Shown piece by piece: positions 1-8,602 of a stretch of 64,000 bases of DNA. Origin of the DNA: Trichomonas vaginalis G3 (Eukaryota; Parabasalia; Trichomonadida; Trichomonadidae). The translations under genes were made by a program, and so were the position numbers. The stretch lies in assembly GCF_026262505.1 (NCBI RefSeq), contig NC_067207.1, forward strand, positions 8,400,082 through 8,464,081, given 5' to 3'. A model generated the notes under the pieces. It made no database searches, was not told the DNA's origin, and worked only from the letters and a program-made list of their open reading frames with translations. Position 1 is the first letter of the stretch; each line of letters starts with the position of its first letter.

Positions 1-192
1 AACAAGGGGATAAAGTTTTGATTCATCTCGATTATGGAAAAACTAATAAATCAATGACAAAAAAAGACGAAGATTTGACACAATAGCTGAATTTGTTAGA
101 TATATTAACGGCAATGCATTAGTTGAAGTTGACAATAAATTAATAGAAATTCCGATTTTTTTATTACTCCATTATATTTAAATAATATTTAA
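1..192 (+). pseudogene. 3' end of probable Maverick integrase (C-terminal SH3/chromo-like tail), frameshifted
   Basis: Reading starts before the window. The first frame gives GDKVLIHLDYGKTNKSM; after a shift near base 65 it continues as KKRRRFDTIAEFVRYINGNA and then a segment ending IEIPI. A second shift in the T7 run near 155 would give a short tail ending at the TAA at 190-192; without it the stop is at 179-181. A basic patch followed by a small beta-rich domain at the end of a gene is what retroviral-type integrases of Mavericks have, so integrase is the best guess. The catalytic core is outside the window, so this is inference. It lies on the plus strand, 20 bases before the next gene. 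Confidence 0.45.
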
Positions 193-211
193 TTTTTTTA
201 TTTCGTAAGAA

Positions 212-529
212 ATGAGTGACAACAAAGCAGCCAAGAGTCCTGATTCAATTAAGATTCAGAGTCCAGACAATGAATATAAAAAGAAACTAAACAGAATTAA
301 ATCAAAAATATGCTATTACAAAAAGAAGCCGCAATGCGGTGGGGCTGATGCCATAAAACTAAAGTAATTGAAAACGATAAAGAGAGGAAAGAAATAATCG
401 AAAAATTAGAAACTTACCGTTCAATCCTTAACTGAGTGAAGCAAAAATAAAGAATTTAATAGAATAAATAAATTGATTGGAAGAGATGAATTTAATAAAG
501 ATGAATTTTTAAACTCAATCCAAATTTAA
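212..529 (+). pseudogene. Small charged Maverick protein of unknown function, frameshifted
   Basis: ATG at 212 (MSDNKAAKSPDSIKIQSP) follows the T-rich leader ATTTTTTTATTTCGTAAGAA typical of genes in this element. The first frame stops at about 355, but the coding signal continues in another frame (VIENDKERKEIIEKLETYR) and again in a third (NKLIGRDEFNKDEFLNSIQI) to the TAA at 527-529. The three pieces form a Lys/Glu-rich, probably helical protein of about 105 residues. I do not recognise it. It converges on the minus-strand gene ending at 533, leaving only three bases between the stops. Confidence 0.5.
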
Positions 530-532
530 TTT

Positions 533-718
533 TTATTCCTCTTCGACAACGTCTCTTCGAGACGCCGAACCCTTCTGGGTTCTTCTTTCCATCATTACTG
601 CATAACCGCATCTTCTCGGTTTTCGTGGTTTGTTGTTTTTAATTCGTTCTTGCATCATTTTTATCATTTCCTCCCTTGTTATGATTCGTGGTAAATTTTG
701 AGCTTGTGGGGTATCCAT
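533..718 (-). CDS. Small basic protein, unknown
   Basis: 61 residues from ATG at 718, preceded on its own strand by TTTTATTTTTATATAAATG, the leader seen before many genes of this element. The N-terminal half is helical (IITREEMIKMMQERI), the middle is strongly basic (KNNKPRKPRRCGY) and the tail is acidic (VVEEE). A basic mini-protein in a virus-like element could be a core or DNA-condensing protein, but nothing proves that. The last 16 codons lie over two perfect hairpins (550-582), so this 3' end may also act as an RNA signal. Confidence 0.5.
   Translation of the reverse strand: MDTPQAQNLPRIITREEMIKMMQERIKNNKPRKPRRCGYAVMMERRTQKGSASRRDVVEEE
550..582. repeat. Two adjacent perfect hairpins at a convergent gene end
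   Basis: CGTCTC-TTC-GAGACG at 550-564 and GAACCC-TTCT-GGGTTC at 567-582 are each 6 bp perfect stems with 3-4 base loops, two bases apart, and GC-rich against the AT-rich surroundings. They lie at the 3' end of the gene at 533-718, which converges on the gene ending at 529. Some large DNA viruses use 3' hairpins for transcript ends, so a terminator or 3'-processing role is possible. Confidence 0.55.
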
Positions 719-746
719 TTATATAAAAATAAAATTTTGTTATCAG

Positions 747-926
747 TTATTTTATCATCATTTTATTAAGTTCATCTTTAGTTAATTTGAATGGATTCGC
801 TAATGTTCCACCTTGAGCCACAACACTTGCCCCGGCTAATTGTGAAGAACCTGGGATAAGTACTCCATGAAATGATTTCATTGGTATCATTAATTTAGAA
901 ATAGTTGGCTTAATTAATTTTGTCAT
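747..926 (-). CDS. 59-residue Maverick protein, unknown
   Basis: ATG at 926 is preceded on the minus strand by the leader TTTTATTTTTATCATAAATG. The product is MTKLIKPTISKLMIPMKSFH, then a Gly/Ala/Ser stretch (GVLIPGSSQLAGASVVAQGG) and a helical tail ending KMMIK. The small size, basic N-terminus and flexible glycine-rich centre suggest a virion or packaging accessory protein, but no family is recognised. It sits in a run of short same-strand genes (533-1109) downstream of the fibre gene, each with its own leader. Confidence 0.5.
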   Translation of the reverse strand: MTKLIKPTISKLMIPMKSFHGVLIPGSSQLAGASVVAQGGTLANPFKLTKDELNKMMIK

Positions 927-967
927 TTATGATAAAAATAAAATTGCATAATTTAAATTTTTTTCTT

Positions 968-1005
968 TCTCATTTTCTCATTTTCTCATTTTCTCATTTT
1001 TCTCT
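968..1005. repeat. Octamer microsatellite CTCATTTT x4
   Basis: Four consecutive CTCATTTT units with degenerate edges. On the minus strand they encode the Lys/Glu tail and stop codon of the gene at 978-1109. Confidence 0.75.
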
Positions 1006-1109
1006 TTTTCATTCTGTTTTGGTTTCAGTAACTTTAATTTTAACTTTGGATCAAATATTGGGTTTCCATCTTTATCTCTTCCAATAACACCATATGGTAG
1101 AATCTTCAT
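978..1109 (-). CDS. 43-residue Lys-rich protein, unknown
   Basis: ATG at 1109 with leader TTTATTTTAGTATAAATG. The product begins MKILPYGVIGRDKDGNPIFD and becomes Lys/Glu-rich, ending in a run encoded by the TGAGAAAA microsatellite; the repeat supplies the TGA stop at 978. Repeat slippage could change the length of the tail. No family recognised. Confidence 0.4.
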   Translation of the reverse strand: MKILPYGVIGRDKDGNPIFDPKLKLKLLKPKQNEKEKNEKMRK

Positions 1110-1171
1110 TTATACTAAAATAAAAATTTAAATTATGCCGTTCTAAAGTTTGTGAAACAAACATTGAGCGT

Positions 1172-3354
1172 TCATTGAACACGAAACCATGCATAAACTG
1201 TCATATAAGGTGGCATATAATCTTCACCCGAGCCTGTTGGATTTGTTGTGAAAGTATGGACATGATTTCCTCCTGGTTCAGTTGGTCGAAAAGTTTTTTT
1301 TGCTGAATTGTTATAAGATGGAGATAAAACGTCATTGCCAGCTTTATAGTCTGAGTTGTATAATGGGTGGTCTCTTAATGAGTGGCTATGGTCGCCAGAA
1401 AAGTTTGTCGTTTCTTTATGAGTGTGCGCAGGTAAGTTTGCTTCTTTAATTTTCTTTGAGCCTCCTGTTTGCTTTGAAGAGTTAGCACAGTATAAGAATT
1501 TATCTACAATCTGCTGCCATGTACCGAAACCGAATACATCAGCTGGATTTGTTGAATTCATTGATGTATATATTGAACCAATGGGGTAAATCATCTCAAG
1601 AATTGTATTTAATCCATTATGAATATTGAATTTATTATATAATATTGAATTTGGGTGAGTATTTAAAACTGGTCTTGTTATCAATATTAACGTATTATTT
1701 TTGAAAATTGCTTTTCTAACATCTTGAAATTTTGTGATTTCAGACCAGTTTCTTCCATCACTACTGATATTTACTAAATCACCACATCCTAAAGCAATGA
1801 AATACCATCAATATAAAATAAATTAGTAAATCTATAATTTCGAGTAAGTTTTGGAGTGAATGAATAAACCAATTCCCAATTTGATAAATCTTGTGATAAA
1901 TAAATATGTCTGTTATAACTTACAGGATATGAATAGACCATACCACCTGAAACAAGAACACAAACATTTGATCCATAACATAAAGCTTCAATGTCTCCAT
2001 CAGCTTGAAAAATTTGTTCAAAACGACCAAATGGTATTGAATATGATCTATAAATTTTATCATTTTGTAGGATAAAATACATGTTGTTAATGTAATACCA
2101 CTTACTTGTATAATCAATTTCCAAATCTGATGACATCATACTAAACATATAATAATTTATCCCATCCTCACTAATGAAAATTTGATTGACTTCATAAATT
2201 AGTACCCATTTATTATTAACGCATCTAATAGGATTATTTGGATATTTAAATTTAGCATCTTGATTTAAATTACATTTGAACCATTGGATACAATCGAATG
2301 AATAACAAGGGCAAAAATCATCTCCAACCGTTATCATTCCCATAAATTTACCGTTATTATATTCAACATATAAAATTCTTGGATTAATGATTGGCTTTCG
2401 TGTATCAGGATTCCAAACAGATGGAGTAAATGATTCATAGTTTTTAAAATCATTTGTTTTAAAATAATAAAGCACTCCAGCTGTATAAAATAAATACATG
2501 GTCACTCCATCATAACATATCCATTCAAAAGGATCTATATCAAAGGTTTTATCTGATGATTTCATAAAATTTAAAAATGGTGGAGTAAAATAGACCTCTG
2601 ATTGTTTTATTTCTTCATTAACAAATGATATATCAGCTTTCTTTGCTAACTCAGTATTAATGAATGAAATAACTTTTTCCTTATCTGCTTTCTTCTCTAA
2701 CTCATCGTTAACATATGTTTTATCTGCTTTCTTCTCTAACTCATCGTTAACATAAGTTTTATCTGCTTTAAGGTCTAAACATCCTGAAACCCATTCTGTA
2801 TCAGCTTTAACTTTAAAAGTCTCCAATGTCCATTCATGATCCCATTCAACCTTTTCTTTAATTTCATTATCTTTTTCATCAACATAAACCAAATTTGCCT
2901 TCTTATTTAACTCGGTATTTACATAAACTAAATCTGCTTTCTTATTTAATTCAGTATTAACGTATTCCTTATCTGCTTTCTTCATTAATTCAGTATTAAC
3001 GTATTCCTTATCTACCTTCTTATTTAATTCAGTATTAACATATTCCTTATCTGCTTTCTTCATTAACTCACTATCCACATATTCCTTATCCACCTTCTTC
3101 ATTATGTCATTTAGGAAACCTTCTATGAATTCCTCATTTAAATTAAATCTTCCAATCTTCAAAACTTTAGGAAATGCATTTAATGCGTAATATCTCTGTT
3201 CTTCTGGTGGAATTGATGTTATATCATCCGTTATTCCTTTAATTTTTGAATTCATAAATAAAATTTCTTTTATATTTGATATCACTGCACCACCTTTGCA
3301 AACGAATTCGAAATGGTCATTTTTCAATACTATCTCCAAATCTCCATATTTCAA
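1172..3354 (-). pseudogene. Maverick fibre protein, main part: coiled coil, Asp-box-like propeller, phage tail-collar tip (split by transposon and frameshift)
   Basis: This frame has no ATG: it opens with a TTG at 3354, where the hAT-like element enters, and continues the 35-codon fragment at 6567-6671. First comes a short globular part, then a stalk of repeated units of the type KKADKEYVNTELN (about 3120-2620). Next is a region with repeated SxDxxxW/Y motifs (SFDCIQW, ISEDGINYY, LSQDLSNWE, ISSDGRNWSE) that resemble Asp-box/BNR blades. After a frameshift near 1800 the frame continues without a stop into a C-terminal domain with YPIGSIYTS, FGTWQQI, LPAHTH, GDHSHS, GNHVHT and MPPYMTVYAW, the signature of phage tail-collar/receptor-binding tips. 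It is probably a trimeric attachment fibre. Both lesions suggest the copy is dead. Confidence 0.75.
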
Positions 3355-3355
3355 C
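3346..3355. repeat. Target-site duplication, left copy (ATATTTCAAC)
   Basis: Ten bases identical to 6558-6567 at the other edge of the inserted element. hAT elements normally make 8 bp duplications, so some shared bases may belong to the element ends or be chance matches. Confidence 0.7.
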
Positions 3356-3763
3356 TATAGATCTGCAATTTTCCCAAATGAACGGGGTGGATAAGATCCC
3401 AGCCCTATCATCATCCCAGTGTCAATTTTACAAAAAAAAATTCTTAATAAAAAATTTTTATTAAAAAATTCTTATCTTTTTTCATTGAAATTTAAATAAT
3501 AAAATAAATTTGGCTGTAAAAACCATCAATTATTATAATTCTTATCGAAACACATGTAGAAAAACACTTATCTTTTATACTCTTTCTATTTGAAACCTGT
3601 TTAGTTCAGTAATTAATAATAAAAATTGTGAAAATAGTGACTATTTAACTAAAAATATATTAAATGATGTAATAATGAGATATACATATATTTTTACGAA
3701 TTATAATTAGAAATTATTCTGGTCTGGGAATCCCAACCCAAAATCATTGAAAATTTGAATATA

Positions 3764-3784
3764 TGGGATGGGCTACCCATCCCA
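3764..3784. repeat. Subterminal palindrome of the hAT-like element
   Basis: Nine-base perfect arms around CTA, with related TGGGAATCCCA just upstream (about 3724-3734). Similar GGGAT/ATCCC words recur near the right end (6519-6535), as expected for transposase-binding sites. Confidence 0.5.
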
Positions 3785-3934
3785 AAACTATATTGAAATT
3801 TTTGAATTGATAATAAATGTATCTATATCTAAGGTATATTAGAGAATTTTTAAAAATTATGCATTAAAAAATTGAATTTATTCAAAACAAATTGAGAATA
3901 AAAATGCTTAAGTAATCACTTCATTATTTCAACA

Positions 3935-5926
3935 ATGATTGATGCAGTACCGACGTACTATAAAGACATTGAGGTCGGTACTAAGCATCAGTATCTTAGA
4001 TATAAAAAACCAGGCGACAAGTACGGAAAATATTATGTTAAATGCAATGAACTAGTAAAGCGTCCTGACGGAACTATATGCCACTGTGCAATGGAAGAAA
4101 TGCGTGAGGATCATTTCAAAAAATGGATCCAAAACAAACGGCACATATGCACACCAGGAGAAGTAGCATCACAACAAACAATCGATCAATACTATCAAAA
4201 CGTCCCAGCAACAGGGCTTACACCTATATCGTTAGGGGATATCTATGAACAGCTTGCTACATTTACTGGAAGATTTAACTTGGCTCTGAATACCTTCTCA
4301 AGCCCAGAGTTTACAAAGCTAGTTAAAACCATTATAATGTATACTGCAGACTCGATGATATTGAAGTTCCCACAGTTACACAATGTTAACATCAATGTTG
4401 ATAAACTAGCTTCTCAAATATACCAGCCTATTTCAACTGACAAACTAAGGCAAACAATGATACAAATTGCAAATTCAATCCATGTTGCAAAAGTTGATGA
4501 GTTTGCTAAGCTTGCCTGTACCTGTGTTGCCATTGATGAGGGGAAGACTCAGCAGTTTCACAATCTGGACTTCTCCCTCACAAATCCTCTGCAAAGCAAG
4601 CGGCCCTATCCTGTTGAGTCAATCCAAATGAATGGTGGAACATCTGAAGATTATATCCACTCGCTTACTCAAGGATTTAACAGAATCTTCATTAGAGATG
4701 TTAAGATCAGCAGTGTAGTTTGCGATGGCAATAAAGCGCAATTGAAATGTTTTCAGAAAGGATGGAATCAATCGTTCTACAACTCAAATGACCCAAGGTT
4801 ATTCAAAATCTTGTTTATCCCGTGTTTATGCCACAGGATTCATAATTGTTATCAATATATGACAACAAAAGACGTAGCATTAGGAGCAATTGTGAAACAT
4901 ATCCACGAAATATCAGCTCTTTGTAGAATCCATGTTGAAGACATCGGAGCTCTCTGTCCAAAGCATGTATCCACCAGGTGGATCTATGATTATAATATTT
5001 GTATGTTTATTATCAAGTATCAAGACAAAATTTCAAGATATACGCGTATTGATATTGAAAACATCAAGTTCTTAAGAGACTGCTTGGCAATTCTCAAGAA
5101 GCTTATTTCCACGTTCGAATCAGATAAAACCAAGATATCTGATTGCTACGTATGGCTTTGCAAGGGTATTGAAGCACTCCAATACCTTTCCAGCAGCAAC
5201 AACAATCCTTTTGCTGGAATCCTTTCAAGATCGTTGTTGAACTATACCCTTGGATCGGACTTTGGAGGTCTTTGGTGCTTAGCCTTCGCTTTTACACCGA
5301 AAGGTAGGTATTATTTCAACCAAAAATTCGTCCACGGAGCGCAGATCAACGAATCTCCGGCAATTAATTCATTTGATATTACAAACGTAACTTTCGTTAA
5401 TCCAGTAGAAGACATTCAATCTATCTATATGGACTCTATCTTTGAAGAAGGTTCGACTGAAGTTTCTCTTGATATGGTTGAGGAGGGATCAATTCGTCAG
5501 GTAACTGCTACAATTGACCCTCCTATGCTTGATCTCGCAGATGTAACATCTAGTTCAAATCAGCCGGTTAACCATTTTGTTGCAGCTAGGCAGTATCTCA
5601 AAAGTATTTTGGAACAATTTCGTATTCCGGGTCAAACAATAACAGATATTATTACACTATTTAACACGTATATTAATAGTGATAATGATATCTTCTCTGA
5701 TGATATGATTCAAGAACGTCAAGAATACGGTTGGGAAGAAATCTCTCATAGAGATGGCAATGTATCAATCTTTGCAGATATCGCCCTTCGTGTTATCTCC
5801 GCTTCACCTTCAGAAGCAACATGTGAGAGAACAATAAAAGACCAAAGATTGATACTAAATTTGAAAAGATTACGTTCTCACAAAATTTTATTAGATAGCC
5901 GAGAAATTTTAATGGCTACAAAATAA
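3935..5926 (+). CDS. hAT-family transposase
   Basis: 663 residues. The N-terminus has a Cys/His cluster (KCNELVKRPDGTICHC and ...KRHIC, about residues 32-72) that could be a degenerate BED-type zinc finger. The middle has CVAIDEGK (about 195), VVCDGNKAQLKCF (about 262) and CLCHRIHNCYQYM (about 293); the last two match the catalytic-region Asp and the CxxH helix of hAT RNase-H-like transposases. The C-terminus, SPSEATCERTIKDQRLI...LRSHK, corresponds to the hAT dimerisation domain (usually SASSERxFS). The frame is uninterrupted, unlike most Maverick genes around it, so the element may be younger than their decay. It would excise and insert DNA in the nucleus. Confidence 0.8.
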   Translation: MIDAVPTYYKDIEVGTKHQYLRYKKPGDKYGKYYVKCNELVKRPDGTICHCAMEEMREDHFKKWIQNKRHICTPGEVASQQTIDQYYQNVPATGLTPISLGDIYEQLATFTGRFNLALNTFSSPEFTKLVKTIIMYTADSMILKFPQLHNVNINVDKLASQIYQPISTDKLRQTMIQIANSIHVAKVDEFAKLACTCVAIDEGKTQQFHNLDFSLTNPLQSKRPYPVESIQMNGGTSEDYIHSLTQGFNRIFIRDVKISSVVCDGNKAQLKCFQKGWNQSFYNSNDPRLFKILFIPCLCHRIHNCYQYMTTKDVALGAIVKHIHEISALCRIHVEDIGALCPKHVSTRWIYDYNICMFIIKYQDKISRYTRIDIENIKFLRDCLAILKKLISTFESDKTKISDCYVWLCKGIEALQYLSSSNNNPFAGILSRSLLNYTLGSDFGGLWCLAFAFTPKGRYYFNQKFVHGAQINESPAINSFDITNVTFVNPVEDIQSIYMDSIFEEGSTEVSLDMVEEGSIRQVTATIDPPMLDLADVTSSSNQPVNHFVAARQYLKSILEQFRIPGQTITDIITLFNTYINSDNDIFSDDMIQERQEYGWEEISHRDGNVSIFADIALRVISASPSEATCERTIKDQRLILNLKRLRSHKILLDSREILMATK

Positions 5927-6260
5927 ATATCTATATTTATTATTAAAAATTTTTTATATTTTATCTGTTCAATATTTATCTCATATAAAAATTTGAAATA
6001 CTTAATCAAAATTTCTATGTGTTTGTTTGAAAGAGATCGATAGCAATTCATATATCTTTTGAATTTGCTAATTGTGGTGATGGTACTATTATTATTAATT
6101 TTTTATTTTTATTTTTTTTTATTTTTTATTTTTTTTTTTTTGATAATATACTATTTAGATTTATACATTCATTCAATATTATGAAATAAATATTTCTAAA
6201 TTGATCTGATTAATTTTTCATTAAAGTTTATATTATAACCAAATAAATTTTCGAACCCTT

Positions 6261-6340
6261 AGAGTCATAGTTCAATGGTAAGAGTCATAGTATAATCGTA
6301 AAGTCCATTGGTTCGAATCAAGGGGATTTTCACACTTTTT
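6261..6340 (+). other. Degenerate tRNA-like sequence (A box, B box, T-run)
   Basis: TAGTTCAATGGTAAGA resembles an A box and GGTTCGAATC a B box, with a T6 run about 20 bases downstream, as in RNA polymerase III genes. The core contains a 20-base near-direct repeat (AGAGTCATAG at 6261 and 6281). I could not fold a regular cloverleaf: the T stem has mismatches and the acceptor does not close. It is probably a tRNA-derived remnant carried in the hAT-like element. Confidence 0.35.
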
Positions 6341-6370
6341 TCTTTTTTAAAATTTCAGAGGTTTATTTTT

Positions 6371-6480
6371 AAGGTTCTCGCTGGCGACCCCCCGTTCGTC
6401 GAAAAAAAAATTTGATTTTTGCTGGCGACCCCCCAATCACCATTTTTTTCGACGAATGGGGGGTCGCCAGCGAGAACCTT
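6371..6480. repeat. Long GC-rich hairpin, 38 bp arms
   Basis: Arms 6371-6408 and 6443-6480 are complementary over 38 bases with one mismatch and start AAGGTTCTCGCTGGCGACCC. The loop holds a direct copy of GCTGGCGACCCCCC (6421-6434). It is sharply GC-rich against its surroundings. It lies inside the hAT-like element near its right end; it could be a subterminal structure or a small separate foldback insert. Confidence 0.85.
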
Positions 6481-6557
6481 AAAAAAATCCCAAAAAAGGT
6501 GACATTTTGGGTGTATCGTCTATCCCAGGGATAGAAAAATGACTTCACCTTGGATCT

Positions 6558-6567
6558 ATATTTCAAC
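6558..6567. repeat. Target-site duplication, right copy (ATATTTCAAC)
   Basis: Matches 3346-3355. It is followed by codons of the fibre 5' fragment; the bases that follow the left copy belong to the transposon. Confidence 0.7.
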
Positions 6568-6671
6568 CTTTGCGTTTGTTCTGCCGTCTTTGAATTATAT
6601 GCATATGTAGCGTATGTAATGGTCTGAAGGACCTGGGCGCTTTGCGCCTTAAGTTGCTGTTGTTTAATCAT
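6567..6671 (-). pseudogene. Fibre gene 5' fragment (35 codons)
   Basis: ATG at 6671 follows the leader ATTTATTTTTAAATCGTAATAA. The product starts MIKQQQLKAQSAQVLQTITY and runs to ...TQR, followed by TTG AAA TAT. The same TTG AAA TAT opens the fibre frame at 3354. Removing 3356-6557 plus one copy of the duplicated bases joins the two in the same frame. The open frame that runs on past 6567 (to 6369) is transposon sequence, not fibre. Confidence 0.65.
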
Positions 6672-6695
6672 TTATTACGATTTAAAAATAAATAT

Positions 6696-7405
6696 TTAAT
6701 CCGTTATCTCATCAGCTATTTTCTCTATTTGAAATTGCCATAATATTTCATTCATAAATTCTAAATCACAATCAAATAGGTCAGTTATTCTAAATTTAAT
6801 ATTTGATAAATCTTTTGAATGAAGAATAAATGAATTCCCGGATAATTGAAACGGATATGATAAAGAAAATGTGTTTAAGTTGATGGATAAAATGTTTTGT
6901 ATTGATGGGTAAGAGTTAGGGTCTAATGTTTGATGTGAAAATCTCATTGGGGTATTAACTTTATCACATTTGATTAAAATGAAATTGGAACCAGTGTCAG
7001 AATACAAAACATCCCCAACATCTTTTTCAAAATTTAATATCCCCAACAATGAACGAAGATGAGGAGTACAAAATTTAATTTTCAGCGGAATTTAATAAGG
7101 TTATTTATTTCATCAAGTTCAAAAAGTTTATCGGGTTTTGATTTAAAATTTTCTTCATACCATACGATAAATGATTCATTTAAATAACTTAAAATCATGT
7201 TAATATCCCATTTCGCTATCACATTATTTATATACATATCATACGTTTTTTCAAGGTCATCTTTAATAAATGATATATAATCTGAAGGGTCTAAAAGAAT
7301 GGGATTAAATTTACCACTCACAGAAACGAGAGTAACATTATAAATTCCGCTAACTGTTAAATTTAATTCACAGTTATTATTCGAAATAATATTGATAATT
7401 GACAT
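6696..7405 (-). pseudogene. Candidate Maverick minor capsid (penton-like) protein, frameshifted
   Basis: Two abutting frames join by one shift near 7083. The 5' frame starts at ATG 7405 (MSIINIISNNNCELNLTVSG) and the 3' frame carries CTPHLRSLLGILNFEKD onward, giving about 235 residues in all. The C-terminal half has alternating beta-type segments (SLSYPFQLSGNSFILHS, IKFRITDLFDCDLEFMNEI) ending WQFQIEKI, a pattern like jelly-roll structural proteins of this element class. The penton assignment is inference from pattern and position. The gene is divergent from the plus-strand gene at 7426, with only about 20 bases between the two ATGs and shared AT-rich leader. Confidence 0.45.
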
Positions 7406-7425
7406 TTTTTATTACGATTAAAAAT

Positions 7426-7905
7426 ATGGTAAAGCGTTATTTTCCAGTGATAAATAAAACTAGAATAAGATTACCTCAAGAATTCATAAATTCAACGAAT
7501 AAGAAATTCATTCATGTTATAAATTTTAGTGTTTTCAGAAAATATGAGTCAGTGTCATATTCATCAACAGGTTATATTTCACTTCATTCAAATTTAGTTC
7601 AATCAAACCCATATAATGACCATTTCATAAGATTTTCAGATGGTATTAAAAATGTAATTGATAGATTAAAATATGAACAGATTGACAATATCGAATTTTT
7701 GGAATTTTGGTTTAAATATCCCGATGGAAAAAAGATTGAAGTTAAAGATAAAGCTGATACTATAACAAAAACAATTACAATGACCGATCCGGATAGTGGG
7801 GAACAAAAAGAAATAAAACAAACGATAGAAACTGGTGAAAGGTCAATTATTATTGATTATGATTCAAAGGATTATTATTCGATAATGTTAATGCTTGAAT
7901 ATTAA
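7426..7905 (+). CDS. 159-residue Maverick protein, unknown
   Basis: I take ATG 7426 (MVKRYFPVINKTRIRLPQEF) rather than the frame start at 7399, because the AT-rich leader TTTTTTATTACGATTAAAAAT ends at 7425. The protein is beta-rich, with a threonine/charged linker (KADTITKTITMTDPDSGEQK) near residue 115 and YYSIMLMLEY at the end. The content suggests a virion component, but I recognise no family. Its stop overlaps the 3' end of the minus-strand gene 7902-8243 by four bases. Confidence 0.6.
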   Translation: MVKRYFPVINKTRIRLPQEFINSTNKKFIHVINFSVFRKYESVSYSSTGYISLHSNLVQSNPYNDHFIRFSDGIKNVIDRLKYEQIDNIEFLEFWFKYPDGKKIEVKDKADTITKTITMTDPDSGEQKEIKQTIETGERSIIIDYDSKDYYSIMLMLEY

Positions 7906-8243
7906 ATAGCCTTAACAAAGAATTTTTCAAGTGATATTTTATATTCATCAACTATTTTATTATAAATATCATTATATGTTAAATGAAGTTCAGTTGTTGT
8001 TCCGTTCTTTGATATCTTAATTGTGCTAATATCCTTTATAGGATTTATTTTTGCAACTGTTCCGCAGCATGAAACCTCATCATCTATGAAAAATTGAATA
8101 TTAACGTCTGAATCTTGAACATCACAAAGAATGGCGATAATGTGAATTAATGATTCATAAGGTAAAATAATTAAACCGGATTGATCAATTAAATTTATTA
8201 TTGAATCATAATTATTAATTATTATATCACGGTAAATTTTCAT
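7902..8243 (-). CDS. 113-residue Maverick protein, unknown
   Basis: Intact frame from ATG 8243 (MKIYRDIIINNYDSIINLID). It is Ile-rich with few charged runs, holds one adjacent Cys pair (VSCCG, about residue 60), and has no transmembrane segment or known motif. It lies between the proline-rich gene at 8261 and the convergent gene at 7426, overlapping the latter by four bases. Compact packing with intact frame supports a real gene. Confidence 0.5.
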   Translation of the reverse strand: MKIYRDIIINNYDSIINLIDQSGLIILPYESLIHIIAILCDVQDSDVNIQFFIDDEVSCCGTVAKINPIKDISTIKISKNGTTTELHLTYNDIYNKIVDEYKISLEKFFVKAI

Positions 8244-8260
8244 TAATTCAGAATTAATGT

Positions 8261-8569
8261 CTATTTTATATGGGTTCTCGATGTTTGATGAAAGAGGCGG
8301 GGGTATGTTGGATAAGTAGGAATTTCAACAGGTTCTTTACCGGGTTCAGATAAAATGATTGGGTCTCCATCTTCTTTATTTTGCTCCTCCTCCTTTTTCG
8401 GTAAGTCACGAGTTAATAAATTTGGTTGAGTTGCTGACCTTGTTAATTCAGGGCTAACATTAACTTTAACATTTTGAATAATTCGTGATTTATCATCATT
8501 TACGTTATAACCAACCGTAATCTCTGCTTTTGCGTTAGTGTTCTTTTGACTAGTGAAACGTCTTCTCAT
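8261..8569 (-). CDS. 102-residue proline/charged protein, unknown
   Basis: ATG 8569 follows TTTTTTTTATTCGATTATAAATG. The basic start (MRRRFTSQKNTNAKAEITVG) is followed by a beta-like stretch and a disordered Glu/Pro-rich part (KKEEEQNKEDGDP, PGKEPVEIPTYPTYP). The last residues (RLFHQTSRTHIK) look unlike the rest, and the end could be shifted. It may be a scaffold or linker protein. Confidence 0.45.
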   Translation of the reverse strand: MRRRFTSQKNTNAKAEITVGYNVNDDKSRIIQNVKVNVSPELTRSATQPNLLTRDLPKKEEEQNKEDGDPIILSEPGKEPVEIPTYPTYPRLFHQTSRTHIK

Positions 8570-8602
8570 TTATAATCGAATAAAAAAAATATATTTAAAC
8601 TT

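Larger units (their letters stand above)
3356..6557 (+). mobile_element. hAT-like DNA transposon inserted in the Maverick fibre gene
   Basis: A 3.2 kb segment bounded by a 10 bp direct repeat and holding one long transposase gene. If the duplication is taken as 7 bases, both ends read TATAGATC inward, a weak short TIR. Subterminal palindromes are present: TGGGATGGG-CTA-CCCATCCCA at 3764-3784 on the left, TCTATCCC-A-GGGATAGA at 6519-6535 and a 110-base hairpin at 6371-6480 on the right. Clustered subterminal motifs are usual in hAT ends. Codon use in the transposase is less AT-biased than in the Maverick genes. Left flank 3356-3934 and right flank 5927-6370 hold no other gene. Confidence 0.75.

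Noticed and set aside
1860..2075. Plus-strand open frames over the fibre gene (also 1920-2117, 3276-3464)
   Set aside because: They are antisense or frame shadows of the fibre gene, without motif or leader.
6369..6566. Continuation of the 6671 frame through the hairpin
   Set aside because: Sequence past 6567 is transposon; the Arg/Gly tail comes from the hairpin.
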